DNA of 64,000 nt from Podochytrium sp. JEL0797 (lineage: Eukaryota > Chytridiomycota > Chytridiomycetes > Chytridiales > Chytriomycetaceae): assembly GCA_027596195.1 (NCBI GenBank), contig JADGJG010000016.1, forward strand, positions 33,641 through 97,640, read 5' to 3'. This document shows, piece by piece, positions 21,740 through 33,214 of this stretch. The stretch's first letter is position 1; each line of letters begins with the position of its first letter. The notes beneath the pieces are model-generated. The model saw nothing but the letters and a program-made list of their open reading frames with translations. It had not been told where the DNA came from and did not search any database. The translations under genes were made by a program, and so were the position numbers.

Positions 21740-22035
21740 TTCATCGAGAATCTCGTCTAGACTCTTGCAATGGGGCCTTCATTTGACACTAACCGCTCTC
21801 AAAAATCGAGGCACGCAACTTATTAGGTGGTTTCGAGCGACAGCTATGGTTCGGGAAAGCATTGTGATGGCCTTCGCTTTTCTACCGGTTTAGGCTAAAT
21901 ATTCGCAGAATCGACGCTGGAACGCATGTCAAACTTTACCCTTTGATGGGCTACTTCCCTGCTATAGAATAGCAAGAAATCAAAGTTTGATTTGGTGAAG
22001 CATCTTTAGATGCGGCGGTATCGGGATAGGATTTT
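21740..22035. repeat. Duplicated non-coding block, copy 2 (downstream of permease 2)
   Basis: Counterpart of 16545-16790, with the same ordered words and additional inserted sequence (about 60 nt) between the TGGAACGC and GATGCGGCGGT words. By its relation to copy 1 it would be the upstream region of a permease, but no permease follows. The minus-strand finger pseudogene begins here instead. It is best read as the remnant of a third tandem unit. Confidence 0.55.
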
Positions 22036-22152
22036 TATTTTTTGTTGTAAAAATCGAAATCAACTTTATTGGAATGTGTTTCTATGTTTGACAGGTTTGG
22101 ACGCGACGTGGCTATTTTTTTAATGGAGGTGGTCCAAGGATACTTTGCGCTT

Positions 22153-22820
22153 TCATGAATCCCGCTTCTTGCATGTGTAATCACACTCGGAACATTTAAA
22201 GATTTTCTCTCCCGTGTGTTTAAGCATACCTATGTCTTCAGAGTGTGGCTGAAGTCCCGCATGTATATTCACATGTGTAACATTTGATTGGATTCTCTCC
22301 TGTATGTGTACGTATGTGCCTTACAAGGTTTGCTTTGTGTCGGCATGCATATTCACACTCGGAGCATTTGAATGGCTTCTCTCCCATGTGTATTCGAATG
22401 TGAGTTTTAAGAGTAAGAAAACTCGCGTTGGTCACACTTGAATGGCTTTTCACCACTGTCAATGCGCTTGTGGATTTTGAGTGCATTCGGAGCCGCGCAC
22501 ACATACTCGCATTGGTCACATTGGAACGGCTTTTCGCCCAAATGTGTTCGTTGATGATCTGTCATATGATCTCGGCGAGTTGTAGAGTACGAGCAGGTGA
22601 AGCATGTGAAACAATCGAAGTGTACCGGAGGGGTCGGCGGGTTCGATCTTGGGCGTAATGGCGTCAGTGTGACAACGAGGAAGCTGGATCCATCGTCCCG
22701 AGACATGAGAATGTATCCCGACGGCGTGTCGAGCTGTGCGTCCACACGAGGAGCTGAAGGAGGCATGGTGAGAGGCGAGTGGCTGGAGATCATGGCCGGC
22801 AGACGTTGTAGACCGTTCAT
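22153..22820 (-). pseudogene. Broken C2H2 zinc-finger gene, family A
   Basis: The N-terminal part resembles the intact family-A genes (SPLTMPPSAP, DTPSG, NPPTPPVHFD, then FTCFTCSYSTTRRDHM as finger 1). Finger 2 is intact. Finger 3 has lost a cysteine (CDQREF) and the preceding linker His (RIDSGEKP), then ends in a stop. Fingers continue in a second frame to an IKCYTCEY finger. A further one (FKCSECDYTCKKRDS) lies in a third frame, ending at 22153. Substitutions plus frameshifts make this a pseudogene. Confidence 0.8.
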
Positions 22821-23407
22821 GCATATGTATGTTCCTGCCGATAACGCGGCTGCTAAAATCCTTGAAGCTGGTGGAAGCACGTCGAGAGTTTTCAGGAAAT
22901 AATTGTCAGGCAGTTACGCCCCACAAAACGCATTTCAATTTAATCGATATGCGTCAATGTATCAACGTTTCATGGCCCATCAATACTCAAATATTCCCGC
23001 GTATTTTTAATCCACCTTCCTTCACCTTTTCTCTGATTCCCCATTCAAAACGTGTCCCCACAACACTTGCCATCACCATAATACAAACCCTACAACACCG
23101 CCTACACAAATTGATCGGGATACTTGCCACACACTCGCCAGTACACAGAGTTACCGTTCGCGTTCATGTGAATTCCGCGGCAGAATACTAACAAGGGAAA
23201 GAGAGAAAATTTCGATAACCAATACGTTCGTTTAACACGGCATCAAATTATACACTCTTCTTAACTCTTTCGAAGCTTCAAAATGAAGGCGAAGGGCTCT
23301 TGATTGAAGCTTCACAGTGGAGGACCTTACGTGGAGATTCGAAACCAAAAAGTTTCCATCTTGCCAGCCAATGCACAACACATCACATCACTCCACCGGC
23401 ACCACCA
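22821..23407. other. Intergenic region upstream of HECT ligase
   Basis: No gene-like frame has family resemblance. It should contain the promoter of the plus-strand HECT ligase and the eroded 5' flank of the finger pseudogene. Confidence 0.4.
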
Positions 23408-26400
23408 ATGTTCCCAGCCACCACCGCATCGACTCTGATGGAATGCAATATGAGCAGCGAGTGCGGCAGTGAGTATCTCTCACTCACTTGTGACAAGTAT
23501 TCACTCGACCAGACTTTTCCGCCAGCTTTCCACGGGCTGTGGCGCACCCAACTGTCCCTCTTCGCACTGCGCTTCGAACCCCTCCGTTCCTCGCCTCGCT
23601 TCGCAGGCCGCCGCAATTGCCTCAATTCAACTGGCCAAACGAACAAAGAAAATCAACACCTCCTGCCTCCCATTCAACCCCACAAACCAACCTCAATCTC
23701 CGTTTCTCGAATCGCTCCTCAAAGCCATCCCATCCACACAACCCCGAACAACCGTCGACACCGATGCCATTCCTTCGAAACCCGATCCTGTGACTCCCGC
23801 CGACCCACCCGCTTCCTCCGTGATGGATATTGGTCGAAAGGGTATTAAAGCATTGAGTCGTATTGGATCCGAAGCGACCGCGAGTCTGGGTTCGCGTGCG
23901 AAATCACTGCTCGATTTGCCGAGTCTATTTTCGGCTTCCATGGTGCTGCCCGCGTTTTCGGGGGCGGCAGACGCGTCAGGGGCAGCTGTGGCTGTGTCGG
24001 AGGATCTTCCCGGGAGTGCGTGTCCATCACCGTCGATGCGGTCGAGTCAGAATGTGGGTGGGAAAACTGTGTTCAAGACTGCGTCGAATTTGTCGTTGTT
24101 TGAGGAGCGGGACGTGCAGGTGCTTTCGGATCGATTGGACCTGTTGACGATTCAGGCGGTGGTTTTGAAGAAGGATGTTGTGGCGGATTCGAATGCGTTG
24201 GGGTTGGATGTGATGCCTGTGGAGGAAAACGACGAAATTCCGAGAGTCGTGTTGAGTTTGCTCAAGACTGTCAAGACTGTGTTTTCGAGTCAGGATGCGT
24301 TGGGCAAGAGCTTTCTTGTAAGGATTCCGCAACTCGAACTGTTGGAACAGGTTTTTAACGCGTGTCGTGGGTATTTTTCGAATAGACTCCCGGATTCAAC
24401 ACCAACTCAAGTCACCTTGGCATCGATCTGCCTTCATTACGGGAGTCATTCAATATTCTGTTGGAAACGGAGCCCAAGGAACGGTTTCACGATACGCTGT
24501 TGAGTGCGTTTGAGATTCTCGTGTCGTCGATTCAGTTGAATTCGAAACGGTACCAAACTGGATCTCCGCGGTTGCTTCGCCTGTTTATCATTTTGTTGGA
24601 GGTTGGTTCCTTCAAAAACCGTTAGTGTGCGAATCCGAGATTTAGACTGACCGATGAAAACGTCCCAATCCAGAACCCATTCCTCACCGACCCGGTCGGC
24701 AACTCGCGTCTCCTCACCAAAACCTGCACCCTCCTCGGCACACTCTCTCCCAAATCCCGCCACCTCCTTGCCCAATGGCTCTCCACCTATGACCCCGCGC
24801 ACTTTCTCCGCATCATGCAACCCTTTGTCCAATACCTCGACGCCCACTTCTCAGCCACACAGCGGCCCGATGCGACCCTGATTGCGTGTATACAAACTCT
24901 GGCGCTGTTCAACAAAGCCAACGGAATCGCACAACCACTGCCGCTGGTCCCGCTCGCACACTTTTACAACAACACCGTGGCAGGAAAACTCAACTTCAAA
25001 GACGAATACAAACTCTGGAAATCCATTTCCCCCCCTCAAAGCACCGACTCCTCCGCCTCCACCGGCATCAACCTCACCACCACCGCACCCACCCAATTCA
25101 GCTACTTCCAACACCCTTACCTCCTCGACCCCGTCTCAAAAACGCGAATCTTGCATATAGATGCGATGGCGCAAATGTCACTTGAGTATGAAGACGCGGT
25201 TGTGCATCAGGCGATTGTGATTCACGCGCAGCGGTTTTTGGAGGGGGGTAGTGGGGTTGTGAAGGAGTTGGAGGAGGGGTTGAAGAGGCAGACGAATCCA
25301 TATTTGGTGTTGGAGGTGAGAAGGGAGGAGTTGGTGAAGGATGTGTTGGATCAGGTAAAATTGTTTTTATGCGCCCAAAAGCTCTCGCTCTCACAAACAA
25401 GCTGAACACGTACCACGACGCGTTTTTTAGCTCCACCAAAAAACCACTGTCCTCAAAAAACCACTCAAAGTAAAATTCGTCGGCGGCGGCGAACAAGGCA
25501 TGGACCAAGGCGGAGTCCAAAAAGAATTCTTCCAAATCCTCATTCATCAACTCATGGACCCCACGTTTGGCATGTTCTCGTACGATCCCGAGACGCGCAC
25601 GAGTTGGATCAATCCGGCCAGTTTGGAGCCTGAGCGGCAGTTTGAACTCGTTGGTGTGATTTTGGGGTTGGCGTTGTATAATGGGGTTATTTTGGGGTGT
25701 CAGTTTGCGGGGGTCGTGTATAAAAAGTTGGTTGGGGAGAAGGTTGGGTTGGAGGATTTGAAGGCGTCGTTTCCGGAGTTGGGCAAAGGGTTGGAAATGC
25801 TGTTGCAGTGGGATGAAGAAAGTGGCGGGACGGTCGAGGACGTGTTTTGCAGGTCGTTTGAGATTGAGTATGAAGTCTGGGGGCGCGTCAAGAGTTTTGA
25901 GTTGGTACAGGGCGGGAGGGGGGTTCCTGTCACGAGTGTGAATCGGAAAGAGTATGTTGAGTTGTACGTGAATCATTTTTGTGGGGAGAGTGTGGGGAGG
26001 CAGTTTGCGGCGTTTCGGAGGGGATTTTGGAGGGTTTGTGGGGGGGATACTTTGAAGGTGACGCGTTTTTTTGTTTCTCGTTCTGATTTTAGGAATGTGG
26101 TTTGCTTATTCGTATCGGCATGTGTAGATGTGTCGCGCGGAGGAGCTCGAGCTCTTGATTTGTGGGACCAATGAACTCGATTTCAAGGAGCTCGAAGCTG
26201 GGGCGGGGTACGACGACGGATACGACGTGAACCACCCAGTGATCAAGTAACGACCTTCCGCCCTCTTTTCCTTCCTTTATCTTGACTTCCTAACGGTTCC
26301 AAAAACAACAGAAACTTTTGGTCAATTGCCCACGCCATGTCGCACGACCACAAAAAGCAACTCCTCAATTTCGTCACGGCCTCTGACCGCGTCCCACTCA

Positions 26401-26576
26401 AAGGACTCGGAAACCTCGTGTTTGTGATTCAACGTAATGGACCGGACACGGATCGACTCCCGACCGCGTTGACGTGTTTCGGGCGGTTGTTGTTGCCCGA
26501 GTATGAGACGAGGGAGAAGTTGGAGAATCGGTTGGTTACGGCGATTGAGAATGCGAAGGGGTTTGGGTTGATTTGA
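23408..26576 (+). CDS. UBE3A: HECT E3 ubiquitin ligase with AZUL domain (UBE3A type)
   Basis: The N-terminus holds an AZUL zinc-binding domain: FRQLSTGCGAPNCPSSHC, then an Ala-rich helix and a last Cys (NTSC), as in UBE3A. The C-terminus is a complete HECT domain: GGGEQGMDQGGVQKEFF, GVILGLALYNG, EELELLICGTNELDFKELE, and catalytic Cys in LPTALTCF, ending AKGFGLI. Supported exon edges are 24370 | 24412-24601 | 24674-25354 | 25431-26057 | 26128-26246 | 26312-26576. The 24371-24411 intron is only 41 nt. The first exon is less sure: an ATG at 23408 needs a short intron before about 23500 to reach the AZUL frame. It transfers ubiquitin from E2 through the HECT cysteine. Partners are unknown. Confidence 0.87.
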
Positions 26577-26737
26577 AGCGCGGTGGGGGGGGGGATGCCT
26601 CGGATTTTGTTTTATAAATATGTAGTACGGAGGGCGGAGGTTTGACGAGTTTGAAACAGATTTGTATTGTGTCCAGTTCCCGTGACTAGAAGTGGAGCCA
26701 AGCAATACTGGAGAAATTGTTCAGATCAATATTCTTT

Positions 26738-26790
26738 TATTTTGCAATTGCATGGCGCCGTTCATGATACTCCAAGCCCCCCAGCTGTGC
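26738..26790 (-). pseudogene. Relic of a family-B zinc-finger C-terminus
   Basis: On the minus strand a short frame reads GLEYHERRHAIAK followed by TAA. This matches the terminal HERRHAVAK tail of the family-B genes (for example 49926-50273). Nothing else of the gene remains. Confidence 0.6.
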
Positions 26791-27148
26791 AGATATGAGT
26801 TCATATCTTCAAGTTCCTGTCTCCGACATTTTACACTCCCTCCCAGTTTTTCTACGAATTTGGTTCCACGTCCCTTTCCGCAGGTAAACCAATAAAAGGC
26901 ATTCCACTCCCGTAATAATCTATGAAAATCCCCTAGTCAGAGTTTAAATCACGATTAAGAATCGGTGTTGCTAGGATTGCTCAGTGAGTAACGCAAACTG
27001 CGCTGTTCGACGCTATTTGGTACGCGAAAAACCACCTACATGTCGCCGATTTTGGTGAATTTTCGCGAACAATCCAGGAATCCACCATTTTGGAATGGAG
27101 GATTCGGACGAATCCTTATTCCCTAAAACAATTTGTAAATTGCATTCT
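26791..27148. other. Intergenic, nothing recognised
   Basis: Downstream flank of the family-A gene at 27149 and of the HECT gene. No coding resemblance was seen. Confidence 0.35.
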
Positions 27149-27904
27149 TTATTTCATTTTGCACGTTCGCTCATGTACCTTCAAATTACACGAAAGTGAG
27201 CATCGATATTCGCAATACTTGCAGCCATAGGGCTTCTCGCCCGAGTGTTTCCGCATGTGCACTTGGAGGTCACTCGACGTCGTACAAGTAAACTCACACT
27301 GGGAGCATTTGAACGGCTTCTCGCCCAAGTGTCTCCGCATGTGCACTCTGAGGTTACTCGAGCGTACGCAAGAATATTTACATTGTGAGCATTTGAATGG
27401 TTTTTCACCACTGTGGATGCGCATGTGGCTTTTAAGAGTGGACGACTCCGCGCAGGCATACGCGCATTGGTCACATTGGAACGGCTTCTCGCCCGAGTGA
27501 GTTCGTTGATGGTTTGTCATGCTGCTTCGCTTGGATGTTGAGTAGGAGCAGATGAAGCATGTGAATCGAGGAGCGGCAGTGGCAGAAGCCTCGAAGTGCA
27601 CCGGAGACGAAGTTGCGGGGTCGGCGGGTTCGATTTTTGGCGCAATGGCATCTTGACAGGTATGGACGCTGGATTCGTTGCGAGGCACGGCAGAGAAACT
27701 TGACGGGGTACCGACTAACGGATTAAAGCGAGGTGACGAACGAAGCATGGCCCGAGGCATGGCAAGAGTTGAGCGAGGGGAGCTCTGGGCCACGTTAGGA
27801 TTCAATGAAATTTTTCGCAACAACCCTGTCTCAGCACTGTTGGAAATCGAAGATGAAGAGGTGTCGCTCACGTTATGCGCGACAAATTGAGAGTCGCCGG
27901 CCAT
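27149..27904 (-). CDS. C2H2 zinc-finger protein, family A, five fingers, intact
   Basis: A single 251-aa frame from an ATG at 27904. Residues 1-110 are Ser/Thr/Pro-rich and include the family motif KIEPADPATSSPVHFEA, whose IxKxE core resembles a SUMO site. Five C2H2 fingers follow (FTCFICSYS, FQCDQCAYA, FKCSQCKYS, FKCSQCEFT, YGCKYCEYR) with SGEKPF or LGEKPF linkers. The last finger ends HxxxxC and is followed by KMK. This is the best-preserved family-A member and shows the original start context (CAGCATGGCC) that the copy at 1030-1701 has lost. It is probably a nuclear sequence-specific DNA-binding protein. Targets are unknown. Confidence 0.82.
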   Translation of the reverse strand: MAGDSQFVAHNVSDTSSSSISNSAETGLLRKISLNPNVAQSSPRSTLAMPRAMLRSSPRFNPLVGTPSSFSAVPRNESSVHTCQDAIAPKIEPADPATSSPVHFEASATAAPRFTCFICSYSTSKRSSMTNHQRTHSGEKPFQCDQCAYACAESSTLKSHMRIHSGEKPFKCSQCKYSCVRSSNLRVHMRRHLGEKPFKCSQCEFTCTTSSDLQVHMRKHSGEKPYGCKYCEYRCSLSCNLKVHERTCKMK

Positions 27905-28265
27905 GCTGATGCGTCAGAACTGTGATGGGGAGATAATTGTCAAAAGTTAACGCGTTTTCCCGAGAACCCTCACTACTACCATTCACGAGCAAAGCATGGA
28001 CGGATATGGAACCTTTAGCCGGTGGTTGTTTTGTCAGCGACTGTGTCGACCGCGAGTTGGAAATGCCTGTAGAACATGTCCTTTGAGTGATGAAGCCGCG
28101 TCATCGTCAATCAATCCCCTTCTCTCCGACTCTCGAGATGCTCCCGATGCTACAACATTCAATCTATCGCAGCTAAAATTGTCGAAATATTAATCTTTCT
28201 TTTCCAACACCACCGAGGCAGGTTTACAGACCCGCTTCATACTCGAGCGATTCAACAGCACATCA

Positions 28266-28312
28266 GCGTCAAACGCGACGGCATTAAACGCGACCGCATC
28301 CAACGCGTCCGC
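28266..28312. repeat. Cluster of degenerate ACGCG repeats
   Basis: Three near-tandem units AAACGCGACGGCATT / AAACGCGACCGCATCC / AACGCGTCCGCG occur within about 45 bp. The core is related to the ACGCGT hexamer that is over-represented across the window. It lies about 100 bp upstream of a TATA-like element (GGTATAAATAGG, 28414-28425). Confidence 0.55.
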
Positions 28313-28408
28313 GCCAAGCTTGCCAACGCTCCTTAAAACGCACCCATTTTCAACGTGTGTGGAGAAGGGTCATGTGCCCCAGCGGAGTTCTGGGCCAGAG
28401 GGTCCCGG

Positions 28409-28574
28409 AAAAGGTATAAATAGGTGGTAATTTGGCGCGCGTAGAAGCAGTCTGTCATATCTTCTTGACTGCTGTCTCCGGCACCAGGTGCGTAGTATAG
28501 TGTTAAGGGAGGTGTAGAATTTGTTTATTAAACAGTCTGGCATATCTTCTTGGACTGCTGTCGCCAGCACCAGC
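28409..28574 (+). repeat. TATA-like element followed by two copies of a hairpin-forming repeat
   Basis: GGTATAAATAGG at about 28414-28425 is followed by two direct repeats of about 40 bp (28446-28487 and 28531-28573). Both contain CAGTCTG, CATATCTTCTTG, ACTGCTGTC and GCACCAG. In copy 1, AGCAGTC and GACTGCT can pair around a 14-nt loop. In copy 2 the stem is CAGTC/GACTG. No open frame explains it. It may be a short structured transcript, but expression is unproven. Confidence 0.5.
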
Positions 28575-28719
28575 CCTCATACAACGTGCCGTCTTCGAAC
28601 TACGCGAATGCTTCAATTGTTTCAATTGCGCCCGCTTTCCGAGTCCAACGCCGATTCTCTGTGATGGGCAAGTATCCACGCGTTTAATTTTGCAAACATA
28701 CTATTTAATTTTTTATTCC

Positions 28720-30847
28720 TCACGCGCCCCACCCCGCATGCACCGCCGTAACTAACTCGGCATTATAATCCTGACTCAACTCCCATATCATTGTTCCCCC
28801 CAGCCCCGAACTCTTGGCCCACGCGGCCTTGGCCTTTATGGACACGGGATCATCGTACGAGATAAAGCTCGGCAAGCCGCGGAAGTTGCTAGCAGTCTGC
28901 ACAGTCGGACTCTGCGCAAACTCAAAATACTCCCGCGTCCATCCATTTCCAGCTTCCACCGGAGAACTCGGAAGCGGAGGCATCGTCTGCCCCGCTGCAC
29001 CCCGTAAGTTCAAGTACATCCACACTCCAGAGTTGTAACACAACTTGCAAGGGTCACAAAACTGCGTCACGTCGAGAACGTCACCCACAGGCCCTGCGCA
29101 TGCTGAATTGAGGCCTGTGACTGCGTCCTTGGTGGATCCCTGACAGAGCTGGTAGAGTCCGTTGTTGGTGGTGGATGGAACGGTCCAGGAGCGTCCGTAG
29201 AAGGCGAGTCCGTTCGTGAGTTTGGAGGGAGATGCGCCGGCTTTCACCCAAAGCGCAACCGCGGCTGATTGGGAGAGAGGAACAGGGTATGCAGCATTGT
29301 TTTGAGAAGGTTGTTGCGGGTCCGACGGGCCGGGAGAATTCAACGGTGAATTGAAGTCAGAATACGCGTCCCAAGATCCATAGAAATCATACGACATGAT
29401 TTGCGCGTAGTTGATGGATTTCATGTATTGCGGGATGTAGCTGACGCCCGTGGCGGGGTCGGCGTAGTGGGAAGTTATGGCGCTCACGGCGATGGAGATG
29501 GAACGTGTGGGGCCGAGTTCGGTGCGGAGGGCAGAGAGAAGGTTGGCGTAATTTGCGGCGTCGGAGGTGGAGACGGTGTTGCAAGTGATTCCGCTGCCGC
29601 CTGGGTATTCCCACTGCAAGAAACAGATGAGCACAAATTTGAAAACCGGGACAGAGGGAAAGATTAACTCACATCAAGATCCACACCGTCGAAACCCATG
29701 GTGTCCAAAAAGGTGTGCACGTTCTTGACAAATGCTTGGGTCAACGAAGCCGAAGCAGCAACGGTCGAGAAGTGCTGGGATCCAGACCAACCACCGATCG
29801 AAACAATGGCCTTCAAGTTCGGGTACTTGATACGCTGGGCCGTGAAAATTCTCATCCAGTTGAGATCCGCGTTAGTGTCGAACGATTGGAGGGCTCCAGT
29901 GGCATCGACATTGACTGTTGACAAATGAGAGTGATTAGAATCTATCGGGAAAGAACAAATCGTCTTCCACGACGTACCGAACGCGTAATTGATGGCCGTG
30001 AATCCAGTAAGGTCAATCTTGTCAATACTGTTCTGCTTCCTGGTGTACGGAGACCACTGCGTCCAATATCCAATCACACCCGGCGTCGTAAACGGTCTGA
30101 AAGTGAACCCACTTCCACCACAAGGACCTTGCAGAGTCCATCCAGTTCCACCTCCAGCAGCGGGAGGCCCTGCGGCGCCTTGGTACGCGACAATGTAGTT
30201 GTTGCCCGCGTAAGAAACGAGGTTTGCAGTGTTGTAGGGGATGTTGGCGAAGGGGGTGGCGGTCCAGTTGGGGTAACAGTCTGGGAGGGTAGTGTCGGTG
30301 GAGGTGTTTGCGATGGGTGTGGCGATGGGAATGATTAGAGTCGCTTGGGGGACAGCGGGGGGCGGTGCAGCCTCAGTTTTCGGACCAGGAACTGGAGCGA
30401 CACTATTGGAGGGATTGATGGCGACGGAGGGCGGTGCTACTGGTGCAGCAGAATTCGAGGTTGCTGCCGCAAAAGCGGTCACGGCAGGAGCAGGTATCTG
30501 CATGCGTACAGTCAGAATTTGAATTCGTTGCCTTGCCAAAACAAGTAAATAAATACCAGTGTCCGTGCATCAGTATTCAAAGCTTCGCTGGTATCACTAA
30601 ACGTGGCGCTAGTCACATCTGGCACACCCATTCCCGCAGGCGCCGCATCTGGCATACATCCGACGTATCCCTCCGTGGTACAAGTGGTGCCACTCGAACA
30701 CGTCTCCATAGGAACCCAGTTGAGGTCGTAACTAGTTCCATACGCGCATTGTTGAAGCGTCGAACCAGAGCATTGGTACGCGCCGAAGGTAGTGCAGCTT
30801 TGAGCGAGGGAGGTGGTGGCGAGAGTTGTCAATGCAAGGAGTTTCAT
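28720..30847 (-). CDS. GH18 chitinase 1 with CBM19-like and CBM5/12 modules
   Basis: Four exons (30847-30557, 30497-29978, 29914-29673, 29613-28720) give 648 aa. A signal peptide (about 1-15, ending SLAQ) is followed by a Cys-rich CBM19-like module (FGAYQCSGS...). A Pro/Ala-rich linker leads to a CBM5/12 module (CYPNWTATPF...GWTLQGPC). The GH18 domain carries SIGGWSGSQHF, the catalytic DGVDLDWE and MSYDFYGSWD, ending in MIWELSQDYNAEL. The catalytic motif is split by intron 3 between DGVDLD and WEYP. It is expected to be secreted and to hydrolyse chitin with substrate-assisted retention. Unlike chitinases 3 and 4 it has a single CBM5/12. It lies head-to-tail with chitinase 2, which starts upstream. 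Confidence 0.93.
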
Positions 30848-31166
30848 GTTTTGGAGGGGGATATTCGAGGGGGAAAGCCACCAGCAATTGTATTCTTATA
30901 ATGTCAATAATTTCATTCCACGAAATATCTCGCGTGTCTTTCGTGTCTTTTGTTTACCCCCACACGCGAAATGAGATTTTGCGCCACGGTTTTTGCCACT
31001 TTACGGGATGATTGAAGTGTGGATACATCGATCAGAGCGAACTCCCCTATATCAAACTACCTCGATTTCACACCTTTTTATCGCGAGTTTATTCTACTCT
31101 TCACTCCCAAAATTCAAATTCATAGACACCAAAAACAAATTCTCCACTCGAGCCTCACCCCAAAAC
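30848..31166. other. Spacer between tandem chitinases 1 and 2
   Basis: Holds the promoter of chitinase 1 (minus strand) and the 3' end of chitinase 2. A TATA-like TTATAAGAATAC on the minus strand lies about 45 nt before the chitinase 1 ATG. Confidence 0.45.
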
Positions 31167-33214
31167 CTAAGCGCCCCACCCGGCATGAACAGCCGCCACC
31201 AACTCGGCATTATAATCCTGACTCAATTCCCAAATCATGGTGCCCCCCAATCCCACACTCTTGGCCCACGCGGCTTTCGCCTGAATCGAAACAGGATCAT
31301 CATACGAGATGAAGCTTGGAGTCGTGCGGTAATTGCTCGCCGTGTAGAGAGTCGGGGATTGGGCAAAGTTGAAGTACTCACGCGACCATCCGTTCCCGGC
31401 CGTCGTGGCTCCACCAGTGAGAGGAGCACTTTGTTGGCTACCGGCTCCACGCATGTTGAGGTACATCCACACTCCCGAGTTGTAACACGTGTTGCAAGGG
31501 TCACACCACTGCGTCACGTCCAAGTAATCACCAACCGTTCCTGGACAGGAAGTGTAGTTCCCTGTGGTGGCGTCGAGGGTGGATCCTTGGCAGAGCTGGT
31601 AGAGACCGTTGTTGGGGCCCTTGTTGGCGACGGCCCAGGAGCGGCCGTAGAACGCGAGTCCGTTTGTGAGTTGGGAGGGGGAGGCGCCTGCCGCGACCCA
31701 GGCGTTGAAAGCAGCGACTTGAGACAAAGGCTGGGAATATCCAACGTTGTTTTGGGAGGGCTCCTGCGGGTCCGACGCGGAGGGGGTGTTCAAGGGGGAG
31801 TTGAAGTCCGAGTAAGCGTCCCAGGATCCGTAAAAGTCGTACGACATGATTTGGGCGTAGTTGATGTACTTCATGTATTGAGAGATGTAGTTGACGCCCG
31901 TGGATTTCTGGGTGTAGTGCTCGGTTTCGGCGGAAACGGCGATGGAGATGGAGCGGGTGGGGCCGAGTTCGGTGCGGAGGGCGGAGAGGAGGGTGACAAA
32001 GTTGGCAGCGTCGGAGGGGGAGACGGTGTTGCAGGTGATTCCGCCGCCGCCTGGGTATTCCCACTGGGAGGGGGGAGGAGGGAAAAAATGCGTGAGTATA
32101 ATGATTTGAAGCGGCGACGAAATAACTCACATCAAGATCCACACCATCGAAACCCATGGTGTCCAACAAGTTGTGCACATTCTTGACAAACGTCTGCGTC
32201 AACGAGGCGGAAGCAGCAACGGTCGAGAAGTATTTGGATCCCGACCAACCACCAATCGAAACAACAGCTCTCAAGTTCGGGTACTTGAGGCGCTGGGCAG
32301 TGAACGTTCTCATCCAGTTGATGTCCGCGTTCGAGTCAAACGTTTGGAGGGTTCCAGAGGCATCGACGTTGACTAGTGGGTGCGAGTTCTCAGGAAACGA
32401 TGCATGTTGGGAAAGGGAAAAAAAATGGTCGAGACTCACCAAACGCGTAGTTAATCGCGTTGAATCCAGAAAGATTAATCTGATCAATACTGTTCTGCTT
32501 TCTGCTGTATGGCGACCATTGCGTCCAGTACCCAATGATACCGGGAGTCGTGAAAGGGCGGAACGTGAATCCGTTGCCAGAGCAAGGACCCTGCAAATTC
32601 CACCCGCTACCAGCACCAGCGTTAGGGGGTCCAGCAGCACCTTGGTACGTAACGAGCCAGTTTTGTCCGTTGTAGGAGACTTGGTCGCCGCCCTTGTAGG
32701 CGATGCCTGCGAATGGAGTGGCGGTCCAGTTGGGGTAGCAGGCTGGGCCGGTGGTGGATGCGGCGGTGGTGGTGGCTGGAGTTGCGGCGGCAGTGGTGGT
32801 GGGAACGACGTTGCTTGTGGCGGTCTGTCAAAAGAGAAATCACGCGTGAGTTAGCTTCAGTTTGATTCTTTCCCAAGGTGGTGTATAACGTACCATTCCA
32901 TTCGCGGTAGTTGCAGCCTTGGTGGTGGCGGAAGTCTTGACTACAGCAGTTGTCTTGACCACTGCACTTGTGGTGGTTGACTTGACGCCACCCGCCGTGG
33001 TGACAGGTGGAGATCCGGCAATACAGCCAATGTATCCAGCGGTGGTGCACACAGTGCCCGTGGAACACGTCTGGGCAGTCGTCCACGCGAGCACGTTTCC
33101 AGCACCATACGCACACTGTTGCAGAGTGGTGGATCCAGAACACTGGTACGCGCCAAAAGTGCACTGGGCGTCGACTGCCGAGGCAACAAGGAGGGAAAGC
33201 AAGGCCAACTTCAT
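31167..33214 (-). CDS. GH18 chitinase 2 with CBM19-like and CBM5/12 modules
   Basis: Four exons (33214-32894, 32824-32440, 32372-32131, 32063-31167) give 614 aa with the same intron phases as the other three chitinases. The order is signal peptide (MKLALLSLLVASAVDAQ), CBM19-like Cys-rich module, Val/Thr/Lys-rich linker, CBM5/12 (CYPNWTATPFAG...), and a GH18 domain. Its substrate-site residues are slightly divergent (SGSKYF, SEYH-side changes such as AETEHYTQKS), while DGVDLD|WEYP is retained. It is expected to be secreted and active on chitin. Minus-strand GCTATAAGAGC lies upstream as a probable TATA box. It is the most diverged of the four copies in the catalytic domain. Confidence 0.93.

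Noticed and set aside
30993..32186. Plus-strand 397-codon frame antisense to chitinase 2
   Set aside because: Gly/Val/Glu/Arg-rich antisense shadow; its opposite strand has full GH18 motifs.
31528..32640. Long minus-strand frame of about 370 codons overlapping chitinase 2
   Set aside because: It runs across exons and introns of chitinase 2 in a different frame; the Arg/Pro/His-rich product is a typical shadow of a GC-biased gene.
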